7,401 nt of DNA from Cyclobacteriaceae bacterium (lineage in GTDB: Bacteria > Bacteroidota > Bacteroidia > Cytophagales > Cyclobacteriaceae), in the NCBI GenBank assembly GCA_013140395.1, contig JABFSY010000285.1, forward strand, positions 1 through 7,401, read 5' to 3'. Below, in pieces: positions 1-6,401 of this stretch; position 1 is the stretch's first letter; each line of letters begins with the position of its first letter. A program made the position numbers and the translations under genes. The notes beneath the pieces are model-generated. The model was not told where the DNA came from. It worked only from the letters and a program-made list of their open reading frames with translations, and searched no databases.

Positions 1-528
1 GTATTGTCAAATGTATTCCAACAGATGCCACTTGGTAATATTGCTGGAGCATTGTTTTTTCTGTTGCTTTTCTTTGCGGCCATTACGTCCACCATTTCAA
101 TGTTGGAGGCTCCATCGGCTTTTTACATGGATCAGAAAAAATGGAGCCGAAAAAAAGCCGCCTGGACCGTTTCCATCGCTGCATTTGTTTTTGGAATTCC
201 CTCAGCTCTTTCGACAGGAGCAGTAGAAAGTCTATCCATCATGCAAGTGAATTTTCTTGGAGTGATCAAGACCAGCTTTATGGACATCTTCGATTATTTA
301 TTTGGTAGTCTGTTAATGATGATGGTGGTGATGTCTACATGCTTATTCACCGGATGGTTCATAAAAACTGAATTGTTGGTAGATGAAATAGAACAAGGCA
401 TGCCCTCTTTTAAAACAGGCCGTATTTTCGGAATAGCCCCTTACAAAATCTGGCTATTTATGATTCGTTTTGTTTGCCCGATTATTATTGGGATGGTGAT
501 CTTGAACATGTTTGGCGTGTTTGGGTAA
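1..528 (+). CDS. Sodium-dependent transporter of the NSS (SNF) family, 3' part only
   Basis: This is the C-terminal part of an inner-membrane Na+-coupled symporter of the neurotransmitter:sodium symporter family (LeuT, MhsT, SNF). Such proteins import amino acids or related small solutes. The reading frame is open from the first base, so the real start lies upstream; the in-frame TTG at base 4 is not a credible start. About 175 codons remain before the TAA at 526-528. Four hydrophobic segments are visible, at about codons 14-35, 53-72, 97-122 and 151-173. The first carries the FFAAITS motif, which matches TM8 of LeuT; Ala at 76-78, Thr at 85-87 and Ser at 88-90 align with the LeuT Na2-site residues Ala351, Thr354 and Ser355. 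The fragment therefore covers roughly TM8 onward. The substrate cannot be told because the TM1/TM3/TM6 binding residues are missing. The gene converges with the PafA-like gene. Confidence 0.9.
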   Translation, partial: VLSNVFQQMPLGNIAGALFFLLLFFAAITSTISMLEAPSAFYMDQKKWSRKKAAWTVSIAAFVFGIPSALSTGAVESLSIMQVNFLGVIKTSFMDIFDYLFGSLLMMMVVMSTCLFTGWFIKTELLVDEIEQGMPSFKTGRIFGIAPYKIWLFMIRFVCPIIIGMVILNMFGVFG

Positions 529-531
529 CAA

Positions 532-601
532 ATTCAACGTTCAAAAATCAAGATTCAAAATTTTTATCTTTATCAATTTTGAACCTTGAATTTTGAATTC
601 T
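532..601. repeat. Degenerate 7-bp tandem repeat, two arrays head to head
   Basis: The left half reads as four consecutive heptads starting at 532, 539, 546 and 553, with consensus ATTCAAA. After a spacer at about 560-573, the right half (574-601) contains the same unit on the opposite strand (ATTCAAA, ATTCAAG, GTTCAAA read in reverse). The array fills nearly the whole intergenic gap. It belongs with the arrays at 6354-6396 and 7127-7160, which share the period and a TCAA/TCTCA core. No function is known to me. Confidence 0.55.
540..597. terminator. AT-rich inverted repeat between convergent genes, possible bidirectional terminator
   Basis: Arms 540-562 and 575-597 are inverted copies of each other, matching at 21 of 23 positions around a 12-base loop. 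The hairpin sits 11 bases after the transporter stop codon and just downstream of the PafA stop codon (602-604, minus strand), so it could end transcription from both sides. The stem is almost entirely A/T and has no GC-rich core. It is therefore not a textbook rho-independent terminator, and the function is inferred from position. The same bases also form a heptad repeat array. Confidence 0.5.
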
Positions 602-2239
602 TTAGTCGAGTATTTCACTAATCGGCTGCCCTGTGCACCCACTGGGGAATTTGATCTTTAGCAACACCGACAAAGTTGGCGCGATATCGGTAATAGGATG
701 GTAGACGGATGAGCGTCCTTGCCTGATCCCTTTGCCATAAAATAAAATGGGTACGTGTGTATCATAGCTATAAGCCGAACCGTGTGTGGTACCTTGGGCT
801 CCTCCACCACTAATCCAATTAGGCTCCAGTTGATAAGCAATATCACCACTTCGTTTAAAATTGTATCCGCGCACCATCATCCCTTTGATTCCTGTTTCAT
901 TATAGGCTCCTTGCTTCAGAACCGTTTTTGAAAAAACTTGCGCTATGCCTTCAACAGATTGAAGGTAGTTACCGATAAGTTCAGTGGCAATTAACAAATC
1001 TATGCCAGCACTTTTGGGGTCACCCGCAAACAAATCCTGGTTCAGAAAAATCTGATCGTTGCTTATTTTTTCGATGATCTTTTTCCCGGGAAAATATTTT
1101 AGTAAAAAATCATTCAGGTTGCCTTCCAGAGATGACACCGCAAAATTTCCAGCGGGAATCCGATTATCTTTTAAGTACTGCGGCACCTCAGCCACTGCAT
1201 GATCTGCCGTGAGGAAAACCACATAATTATTTTCACCCACTTCTTTATCAAGGGTTTTCAACAAGTCTTCTATGTTTTTATCCAACCTTATATAAGTGTC
1301 TTGTATCTCGATTGAGTTTGGCCCCATGGCATGCCCCACAATGTCAGGACAAGAAAAAGAGATGGCCAGAAAATCGGTATCCAAATCTTTGCCCATTTGC
1401 TCACCGGCAATACTTGCCTTTGCAAACTCGGTCAGTAAATCATCTCCAAACGGTGTAGCCGCCAACAAGTCGAAATCACCATTTGTTTTTCTTAGCTCCT
1501 TTAAGTTGTAAGGGAAAACCGGTTTTTCCTTGCCTTGCAATTTTCTTTCATAGGGTGATTCATCTTGGCTGCTTTCAGTATACTGCGTGATCGGCAATAC
1601 GGTATTCCATGTTTGATTGAGATAGGAATCAGCCAACTTCAATCCGTTAAATGTTTCGACCCATTGCGGCAGTGTATTCTTATAATAAGTACTAGTAATA
1701 AACTTGCCGGATTTGCCATCATACCAATACGCACCATCAGCCAAATGGCCAGCAGGCAATACCGCTCCTCTATCTTTTACTGAGATACCAATGACTTTGG
1801 ATTTCTTCTGAGTGCCTATTTTCAACTCATCCGTAATAGTCGATGATAACATTCGCCATGGCGACACATCGCCATTTCCTTCCGGGTTGCCCACAGGCTT
1901 GTGTCGATCATCTTCTACGCAATTCACAGATTTCTTCATTCCCTTATCCCACCAATCATTTCCGATAATGCCATGGACTGAAGGTGTTGCTCCGGAATAA
2001 ACAGACGCATGACCAGGGCCGGTATAGGTAGGAACATAATTATAATGAGCATTAGTGAGCATAAATCCCTTTCCCACCAAACGCTTAAAACCACCTTCGC
2101 CAAACTTGCTTTCAAAACGATACAAATATTCCTGACGCATTTGATCAACAACAATACCTACGACCAGTTTCGGCTTGGCCTCTTGCGAATAGCTCAATAG
2201 TGAGCCAGAGATAAAAACTAAAAAAAGAATTTTTTTCAT
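602..2239 (-). CDS. pafA: PafA-type alkaline phosphatase, exported
   Basis: This is a periplasmic phosphomonoesterase of the alkaline phosphatase superfamily (545 aa, about the usual length for PafA), expected to release inorganic phosphate from organic phosphomonoesters. Residues 1-19 form a Sec signal peptide (KK, hydrophobic core, SYSQ) with no lipobox Cys. All active-site residues I recall from Elizabethkingia PafA can be placed. Zinc ligands are Asp32, Asp299, His303, Asp346, His347 and His486, in the motifs VVDQM, CPDIVGH, TADH and GTTHGS. The nucleophile is Thr73 in PTYTGPGH. The phosphate-contacting residues are Asn94 (GNDWW), Lys155 and Arg157 (SVKDRG). Thr as nucleophile with the Lys/Arg pair separates it from Ser-type PhoA. 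The chosen ATG directly precedes the signal peptide. It follows the WG-repeat gene by 114 bases on the same strand, with no clear TAnnTTTG promoter between them. Family members are reported to act despite phosphate inhibition; that is family knowledge, not visible here. Confidence 0.93.
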   Translation of the reverse strand: MKKILFLVFISGSLLSYSQEAKPKLVVGIVVDQMRQEYLYRFESKFGEGGFKRLVGKGFMLTNAHYNYVPTYTGPGHASVYSGATPSVHGIIGNDWWDKGMKKSVNCVEDDRHKPVGNPEGNGDVSPWRMLSSTITDELKIGTQKKSKVIGISVKDRGAVLPAGHLADGAYWYDGKSGKFITSTYYKNTLPQWVETFNGLKLADSYLNQTWNTVLPITQYTESSQDESPYERKLQGKEKPVFPYNLKELRKTNGDFDLLAATPFGDDLLTEFAKASIAGEQMGKDLDTDFLAISFSCPDIVGHAMGPNSIEIQDTYIRLDKNIEDLLKTLDKEVGENNYVVFLTADHAVAEVPQYLKDNRIPAGNFAVSSLEGNLNDFLLKYFPGKKIIEKISNDQIFLNQDLFAGDPKSAGIDLLIATELIGNYLQSVEGIAQVFSKTVLKQGAYNETGIKGMMVRGYNFKRSGDIAYQLEPNWISGGGAQGTTHGSAYSYDTHVPILFYGKGIRQGRSSVYHPITDIAPTLSVLLKIKFPSGCTGQPISEILD

Positions 2240-2244
2240 ACTGC

Positions 2245-2258
2245 TTAATTCTAATTAA
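2245..2258. promoter_or_regulatory. Short perfect AT palindrome just upstream of the PafA start
   Basis: TTAATT and AATTAA flank a two-base centre, ending five bases before the PafA ATG (2237-2239, minus strand). In the transcript this is the ribosome-binding region. It could be a weak operator or hairpin, or chance in AT-rich DNA. No consensus Bacteroidota promoter was found in the 2240-2353 gap; the closest was a TA-n3-TTTG with one base too many. Confidence 0.25.
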
Positions 2259-2353
2259 TGAAACACCCATCGCTAATTCAAGTCACTAACCGCACCAAGT
2301 TAATCCAAAACCTCAAAAAAGTTTGCAGGTCAATGTTATCAAAGTATAGTTTG

Positions 2354-4930
2354 TTAGTCTTCACATACAATTTTTTCAAAGTCAGGCTCTTCATACACCT
2401 GCTTGCGTATTCGCTTGCCCGACTGGTCGTAATAAATCACCACATATATTTGCGCTTCCTTTACTTCCTTCACTGTAAAATAGAGTGGATGGTCGTCTGT
2501 TCCCACATTATTGATACTGTTAAACGAGGTGGGGATGACGATACCTTTTTTAGTACTAATGATCCCATAAAGGTTTTCCCGCCTTATAAGCATACTCTTT
2601 TCCGTAGGTGCGTTTGAAACAACCTCGAACTCCTTTATGTGGTCTACTTCTACCCTGCCGGATCGAAGATTCTTCAAACTCCACTCCCCATTCTGCTTAT
2701 ACCAAACTAAGTCGCCCATCCACGGCTGTATTTCGTCAAACTCAAACGCGGTGAGTGCTTTGCCATTCCAACTCGTTAATCCAAAGTGCTCGTCTTTATA
2801 GACAATCAAGACATCGTTATTCAACATACCGATGTTTCTGCTGTATATAGGTTTCAAAAGTCTTTTTCGTTTCCAATCAAACAAACCAAATTTCTTGTCT
2901 TTATAAACAGACCAATAGTCATCTTTCAGCTGCACGATTGCTTCATACTCTAGGGACAGTGCCAATTTTCCGGTTTTAGAAATCAGGCCTTTTTTTCCTT
3001 TCCAGGAAATTAAAAATAGTTGTTCACCGAACGACTCGATGTTCTCGAACTCATGCGTGAAGAGGCGCTGTCCACTAAGGATATCGTACACCGTTCTTTT
3101 AAGCTTCCCTTCGGTATAGAAGTAACGCACCGAATCTCGTGATTTAATGAAATGAAGTCGATTCTCTTTTGAAAAAGTAAGTGCCCGATACGAGTTGAAG
3201 TAGACCCTAACCGAATCCTTCTGCTTAGCGAAGGCCAATCCTCCAACAAACCAGCAACTGTCTGAGGTTCCGATGATTCTTTTAGTGTTCAAATCAAACA
3301 ACTGTTGCGACACTCCGCGTTTTAATAGCAGCCATTGTTTAGAGAGACTTATCTTGTCCCACCATTTACCTTCCAGTTCCTTTGCTAGATCCGCTACCGA
3401 ATACTGATCGTCTACCTTTCTAATCAATCCAAACGGTTTTACACTAAGTGTCTGTCGCCCAAGGGGCACAATAAACTCCAGCTTCGAGTTGATTAATCCT
3501 TCGAGTGAACCATTTCGAACAAGCAGACGATCAACACCTACCCTACTCACATCGTCAAACACCAATTCTTCAGAAACAAGATTACCATCTGCTGTTGAAG
3601 CAATCGCAGGAAGGCTCATGACAATTTTTTTACCTAAACGAGAAAGAACGAATACGCCCTCCACCAAATCGATACCGTCCCACGAACTCTCTCCTAACAA
3701 GGGCCGGCCCGTTAGTGTTACCAACTTCCACCGCCCCTTTTGCTTTATTGCCAAAAAGCGACTACCCAACATTTTGACTTCCTGCAAACATTCTTTGATC
3801 ACACCCCGGCCTGATTTATGAATCACTTTAACACAGGTACTATCGCCAATTTTGTAAAACCCATAGCCCAATGATTGTTGAATGGAACTGCGCTGAAAAA
3901 TCCGCCTCCCATCGCGACTGATCAAACCTTCGTTGGTTAATAAAACGTCATCTAAAATACTTCCGCACAAATAGCGCTCTTCAATGGTTTCAAACCGAGG
4001 CGCTAGTGCAGTTTCTCCCGATGAATTGATAAACCCAAACTTGCCATTGTCGAGAATCGGCACCCAATAACTTTCGTTTAGTCGAATCACTTTTCGGAGT
4101 GAGTCATTTAAGAGTGACTTTGGAACACTTCTTTCGTAATCAGCATAAAAATGGAACAGCCAATCAATGGCAGTCGTCTTCCACTTGTTAGTTGGATAGT
4201 CACGAATGAACTGGAGGAAAGCAGACGTATCGCCCCGGGCTGTTGCGACTTCAAAAATTTGCCGATCTGCCAGTTCTCGGTAAGGGCTATTTGGAAAATC
4301 GCGAACGAACGAAACAAAGCTTCTAAATTTCCGGTCTTTTGTTTTTGAATCGAACAATAGCTTTTCGTATTTCACTTTGGCCTCGTTAACACGATGTGAT
4401 GTAGGATGTAGCCTGGCATATTGTTCAAAGCTTTCGTAAGTGTTTATTTTAAGCGCTTCTAAAAAGCTGACTTCATCCTTTAACTCAACGGCTGAAGAAC
4501 GATGTCTAGAAGCTGGAAATCGCTGAATGAATGATTCGTAAGCGTTTTCAGTATTCACTTCCTTTGTGTCAGCAAACGCAGTACTGTCTATTTTCTCTCG
4601 ATACAAAAAAAGCTGTGTACTATCCAGCCCTAGTCGTAAACCACGATCCTTTGAATTTCCTTCGACTTGCTGTAGCTGTTGAATGGCCTGTTGACAATAA
4701 CGATACGCAGAGTCTACCTGGTAGCCTGGATTGGATTTACTAAAAAACCATTGGGCCCGTACAAAGCTCAGCTCAATGCTGACGCCCTCTTTCTTGGCGG
4801 CCTTTTTCAATAACTCTTTTGCTTCCGTCCACTTACCCTTTTCCATACGGCTTTGCGCCTGCCGGAGGGTTGTTTGAGCAACACTTTGACTAGACAAAAA
4901 GAGCAATAGGAAAATCAGACTGAATCGCAT
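2354..4930 (-). CDS. Large exported TPR/WG-repeat protein
   Basis: This is an 858-residue protein of unknown function, in a style common in Bacteroidota. Residues 1-19 are a Sec signal peptide ending SVAQ, so it is exported and not lipidated. Residues 20-90 resemble a TPR-like helical pair (EKGKWTEAKELLKKAAKKEG). Residues 130-260 hold four helical repeats at about 132, 166, 203 and 236, with the pattern (S)F-x4-5-(F/Y/H)P-x(S/N), spaced 33-37 residues, as in YfiO-like solenoids. From residue 285 to the end are degenerate WG repeats. The clearest are near 295 (GKFGFINSSGETALAPRFE), 332, 474, 645 (GKKGLISKTGKLAL), 679 (KKFGLFDW), 715 (HFGLTSW) and 785 (LYGIIS). WG repeats fold as beta-rich modules thought to mediate binding, so a scaffold or interaction role is a guess. 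No catalytic motif was seen. Only 24 bases separate the ATG from the A-tract of the tRNA terminator, and no promoter match is visible there. Confidence 0.85.
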   Translation of the reverse strand: MRFSLIFLLLFLSSQSVAQTTLRQAQSRMEKGKWTEAKELLKKAAKKEGVSIELSFVRAQWFFSKSNPGYQVDSAYRYCQQAIQQLQQVEGNSKDRGLRLGLDSTQLFLYREKIDSTAFADTKEVNTENAYESFIQRFPASRHRSSAVELKDEVSFLEALKINTYESFEQYARLHPTSHRVNEAKVKYEKLLFDSKTKDRKFRSFVSFVRDFPNSPYRELADRQIFEVATARGDTSAFLQFIRDYPTNKWKTTAIDWLFHFYADYERSVPKSLLNDSLRKVIRLNESYWVPILDNGKFGFINSSGETALAPRFETIEERYLCGSILDDVLLTNEGLISRDGRRIFQRSSIQQSLGYGFYKIGDSTCVKVIHKSGRGVIKECLQEVKMLGSRFLAIKQKGRWKLVTLTGRPLLGESSWDGIDLVEGVFVLSRLGKKIVMSLPAIASTADGNLVSEELVFDDVSRVGVDRLLVRNGSLEGLINSKLEFIVPLGRQTLSVKPFGLIRKVDDQYSVADLAKELEGKWWDKISLSKQWLLLKRGVSQQLFDLNTKRIIGTSDSCWFVGGLAFAKQKDSVRVYFNSYRALTFSKENRLHFIKSRDSVRYFYTEGKLKRTVYDILSGQRLFTHEFENIESFGEQLFLISWKGKKGLISKTGKLALSLEYEAIVQLKDDYWSVYKDKKFGLFDWKRKRLLKPIYSRNIGMLNNDVLIVYKDEHFGLTSWNGKALTAFEFDEIQPWMGDLVWYKQNGEWSLKNLRSGRVEVDHIKEFEVVSNAPTEKSMLIRRENLYGIISTKKGIVIPTSFNSINNVGTDDHPLYFTVKEVKEAQIYVVIYYDQSGKRIRKQVYEEPDFEKIVCED

Positions 4931-4954
4931 CTGTTTATTGTGCCTATGTATCTT

Positions 4955-4988
4955 GAAAAAAAAGAAAAGGCAACCTATCGGCTGCCTA
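4955..4988 (-). terminator. Rho-independent terminator of the tRNA-Pro gene
   Basis: Read on the minus strand, GGCAGCC-GATA-GGTTGCC forms a seven-pair stem (one G-T wobble), extendable by one A-T pair, on a four-base loop. It is followed directly by TTTTCTTTTTTTT. The stem occupies 4969-4986 and the T-tract about 4955-4968. It begins 10 bases after the tRNA discriminator base. This is a classic intrinsic terminator ending the tRNA transcript before the WG-repeat gene. Confidence 0.85.
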
Positions 4989-4997
4989 CTCTTTTTG

Positions 4998-5072
4998 TCG
5001 AGGTGAGAGGATTCGAACCTCCGGCCTCCACGTCCCTAACGTGATGCGCTAACCGGGCTGCGCTACACCTCG
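4998..5072 (-). tRNA. tRNA-Pro, anticodon AGG
   Basis: A complete 75-base cloverleaf can be folded. The acceptor is CGAGGTG/CACCTCG with discriminator A. The D-arm is GCGC-loop-GCGC. The anticodon stem is TCACG/CGTGG around the seven-base loop TTAGGGA. The variable loop has five bases, and the T-arm is GGAGG-TTCGAAT-CCTCT. Proline identity is supported by the C1-G72 pair, A73, G35-G36 and G37 (the usual m1G site). The anticodon at 5035-5037 reads AGG, with A at wobble position 34, which is unusual for a bacterial proline tRNA. CCA is not encoded; the next bases are CAA. A weak promoter candidate lies upstream: TTG at 5114-5116 and CCAATTTG at 5085-5092 (6 of 8 to TAnnTTTG), with a 21-base spacer. 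A strong terminator follows. Confidence 0.93.
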
Positions 5073-5158
5073 AAAATAATGTCTCAAATTGGAAACACCC
5101 ACAAAAAGAGTCGCAATAATAGCAAAATTCAACTTAAAAAAAGGAGATATATCCGTGG

Positions 5159-5776
5159 CTATTTATTCTTCTTTTTCTTCAGATCTCGTATAAACCTAGC
5201 CCACTTCAACGGATCCAGGAACGGATTAAACTGAGGCCTAAATTGATTGCCCGGTGAACTTGCCCATTGGTCAATATAATTTCGGTAGTTGCCCATGCCA
5301 TCCATTGGGGTAGTCCGAGCCATAAGGGCAATCATTTCTGAATTGAGTGCGCGCGCATCAAGGCCATTCTCCATTGGAATATTCATGGCCAGAACAGCTT
5401 CTTTAAACAACTCTTCGGTCGGAAGATCGGTAATTACTACACCTTTCAAAAACGTCATATCGGTGGCTAGTTCCACAAAAATTGACCAGGAATCCTTTGG
5501 TTGGTCAGGCACGATATAATGTGCCCGTTTGTATCCTACGGCACTAAAAACAATGCTATCTCCTACTAAAACTGGCAACGTAAAAAAACCAGCAGATGTA
5601 GTTGGCGTACCCCTTCCGGCTTTTGGCACATACACGTGCACTCCCGGCAAAACAGCTGATGACGAGTCGGTTACGAATCCTGAAAGCTGTATGATCCTAC
5701 GTTTGGTTTGTGAAAAAGCGGAACTGCAAGACAAAAGCACCGCTAACACGATTAAAAAAGTGATTAAACCCCTCAT
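5159..5776 (-). CDS. Exported protein with carboxypeptidase-regulatory-like domain
   Basis: This is a 205-residue exported protein of unknown role. The chosen start is the ATG at 5774-5776, because it directly precedes a signal peptide (MRGLITFLIVLAVLLSC, then SSAFSQ). An ATG 21 bases upstream (5795-5797) would add seven residues and is also possible; the longer frame up to 5899 adds an implausible N-terminus. Cleavage could be type I after AFSQ, or lipoprotein-type at Cys17 (LLSC, an imperfect lipobox). Residues 31-110 match the beta-sandwich CarboxypepD_reg-like domain (LSGFVTDSSSAVLPGVHVYV, then TTSAGFFTLPV, then GDSIVFSAVGY) that often precedes TonB-dependent receptors. No plug or barrel follows. 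Residues 117-205 (DLPTEELFKEAV onward) look like a Bacteroidota family I recall as standalone carboxypeptidase-like regulatory proteins. The C-terminus is strongly basic (KKKKNK). It is divergent from the ArsR-type gene. Confidence 0.8.
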   Translation of the reverse strand: MRGLITFLIVLAVLLSCSSAFSQTKRRIIQLSGFVTDSSSAVLPGVHVYVPKAGRGTPTTSAGFFTLPVLVGDSIVFSAVGYKRAHYIVPDQPKDSWSIFVELATDMTFLKGVVITDLPTEELFKEAVLAMNIPMENGLDARALNSEMIALMARTTPMDGMGNYRNYIDQWASSPGNQFRPQFNPFLDPLKWARFIRDLKKKKNK

Positions 5777-5840
5777 ATAACTGCGTAAAGGTAGCATTTC
5801 AAATGTTATTGTGTACACCTTTTTATAGCTTCTTATCACG

Positions 5841-5871
5841 CAACATATCTCGTTGTATCTCGATAAAATCG
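5841..5871. promoter_or_regulatory. Candidate operator in the divergent intergenic region
   Basis: Three small symmetries overlap here. CAAC (5841-5844) and GTTG (5852-5855) form an inverted repeat with a seven-base spacer. TATCTCG occurs twice, at 5846-5852 and 5856-5862, exactly 10 bp apart and so on the same helix face. CGAT-AAA-ATCG (5861-5871) is an 11-base palindrome. A further palindrome, GTGTACAC, lies at 5811-5818. The region lies between two divergent genes, one of them a DNA-binding regulator, so autoregulation is plausible. No consensus site was recognised. Confidence 0.3.
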
Positions 5872-5933
5872 GCCGCAACTCAATGAGTCTAAGCAACAAC
5901 TAAAAGTTTTATTACCCGCAAACATATTGTCTG

Positions 5934-5941
5934 TATTTTTG
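5934..5941 (+). promoter_or_regulatory. Bacteroidota -7 promoter element of the arsR-like gene
   Basis: TATTTTTG is a perfect match to the Bacteroidota -7 consensus TAnnTTTG. No good -33 TTG lies at the normal distance; the nearest AT-rich stretch is TTTTA near 5907-5911. The element ends only six bases before the ATG at 5948, so transcription would start at or within a few bases of the start codon. Confidence 0.55.
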
Positions 5942-5947
5942 CATCCA

Positions 5948-6331
5948 ATGAGGTTAAAACAGTTTAACATTGAATTAGGTGCTCAAATTTTTCTGGCAAG
6001 CTCGGACACATCAAGACTGCGCATTCTTAATCTTATTTTGACGAATGGCGAAATGTGCATAACTGATCTCGAGCGAATCCTGGAGTTTACTCAAACAAAA
6101 ACCTCGCGCCACTTGCTGTATTTGAAAAATTCAGGCATCCTCACCTCTCGAAAAATAAATCAATGGGCTTTTTATCAAATCAAAGACGAAGTATTTGATC
6201 TCGTGAAGCAAATTCTGCAATTCGTGAGCCGCGACCCCGTCATGCAACAAGACCAGTCAGTCTTTAAAACCATGTACAGCAATCGCGAACTTTCCCTTAA
6301 CAAACTAAGCATCAAACCTCTTACCTTTTGA
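5948..6331 (+). CDS. ArsR-family winged-helix transcriptional regulator
   Basis: This is a 127-residue DNA-binding regulator of the ArsR/SmtB type. The ATG at 5948 is preferred over the upstream in-frame TTG at 5927, because the protein then opens with MRLKQFNIELGAQIF, right at the first helix, and because the -7 promoter element lies between the two starts. Residues 14-62 form the helix-turn-helix (SSDTSRLRIL, ITDLERIL, then recognition helix TQTKTSRHLLYLKNSG). Residues 63-78 form the wing. The classical metal motif ELCVCDL is reduced to EMCITDLE, with one Cys (Cys37), so metal sensing through that site is unlikely. The tail (95-127) contains MYSNRELSLNKL, which I remember from a Cytophagales subfamily. 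Likely targets are its own gene and the divergent exported-protein gene; this is inferred from position. The HAD gene follows after 70 bases and may be co-transcribed. Confidence 0.85.
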   Translation: MRLKQFNIELGAQIFLASSDTSRLRILNLILTNGEMCITDLERILEFTQTKTSRHLLYLKNSGILTSRKINQWAFYQIKDEVFDLVKQILQFVSRDPVMQQDQSVFKTMYSNRELSLNKLSIKPLTF

Positions 6332-6353
6332 AGCAAAGGAGTTCCCATGTCGC

Positions 6354-6396
6354 GTCTCAAGGTCTCATGTCTAGCGTCTTACATCTCACGTCTAAT
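6354..6396. repeat. Degenerate 7-bp tandem repeat, GTCTCAC type
   Basis: Six heptads start at 6354, 6362, 6369, 6376, 6383 and 6390: GTCTCAA, GTCTCAT, GTCTAGC, GTCTTAC, ATCTCAC, GTCTAAT. All are spaced 7 bp except the first step, which is 8. The array fills the gap between the arsR-like stop and the HAD start and ends five bases before that ATG. No Bacteroidota promoter element was recognised in this gap. The function is unknown. Confidence 0.65.
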
Positions 6397-6401
6397 TTCC
6401 A

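Noticed and set aside
4..528. TTG at base 4 as the start of the transporter gene
   Set aside because: The frame is open to the window edge, and the sequence begins in the middle of a known NSS fold; the true start is upstream.
2240..2353. Promoter or terminator between the WG-repeat gene and pafA
   Set aside because: Near matches (TA-n3-TTTG and TAACATTG) lack correct spacing or sequence and a -33 partner, and no stem followed by a T-run was found.
2258..2617. Plus-strand ORF of 119 codons opposite the end of the WG-repeat gene
   Set aside because: It is antisense to a well-supported gene, has no recognisable domain, and its composition mirrors the opposite coding strand.
5136..5197. Plus-strand strong Shine-Dalgarno-like AAGGAGATATAT followed by GTG
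   Set aside because: It opens only a 12-codon frame antisense to the end of the carboxypeptidase-regulatory-like gene. On the minus strand the same bases are a T-tract after a very weak three-pair stem, so I do not call a terminator either.
5777..5899. Longer N-terminus (up to 41 extra residues) for the carboxypeptidase-regulatory-like protein
   Set aside because: The extension is not signal-like and places the hydrophobic export signal about 43 residues in; it also crosses the likely promoter region.
5934..6331. Classical metal-sensing ArsR/SmtB repressor
   Set aside because: The ELCVCDL metal motif is replaced by EMCITDLE with a single Cys and no nearby Cys/His cluster; called only as an ArsR-type fold.
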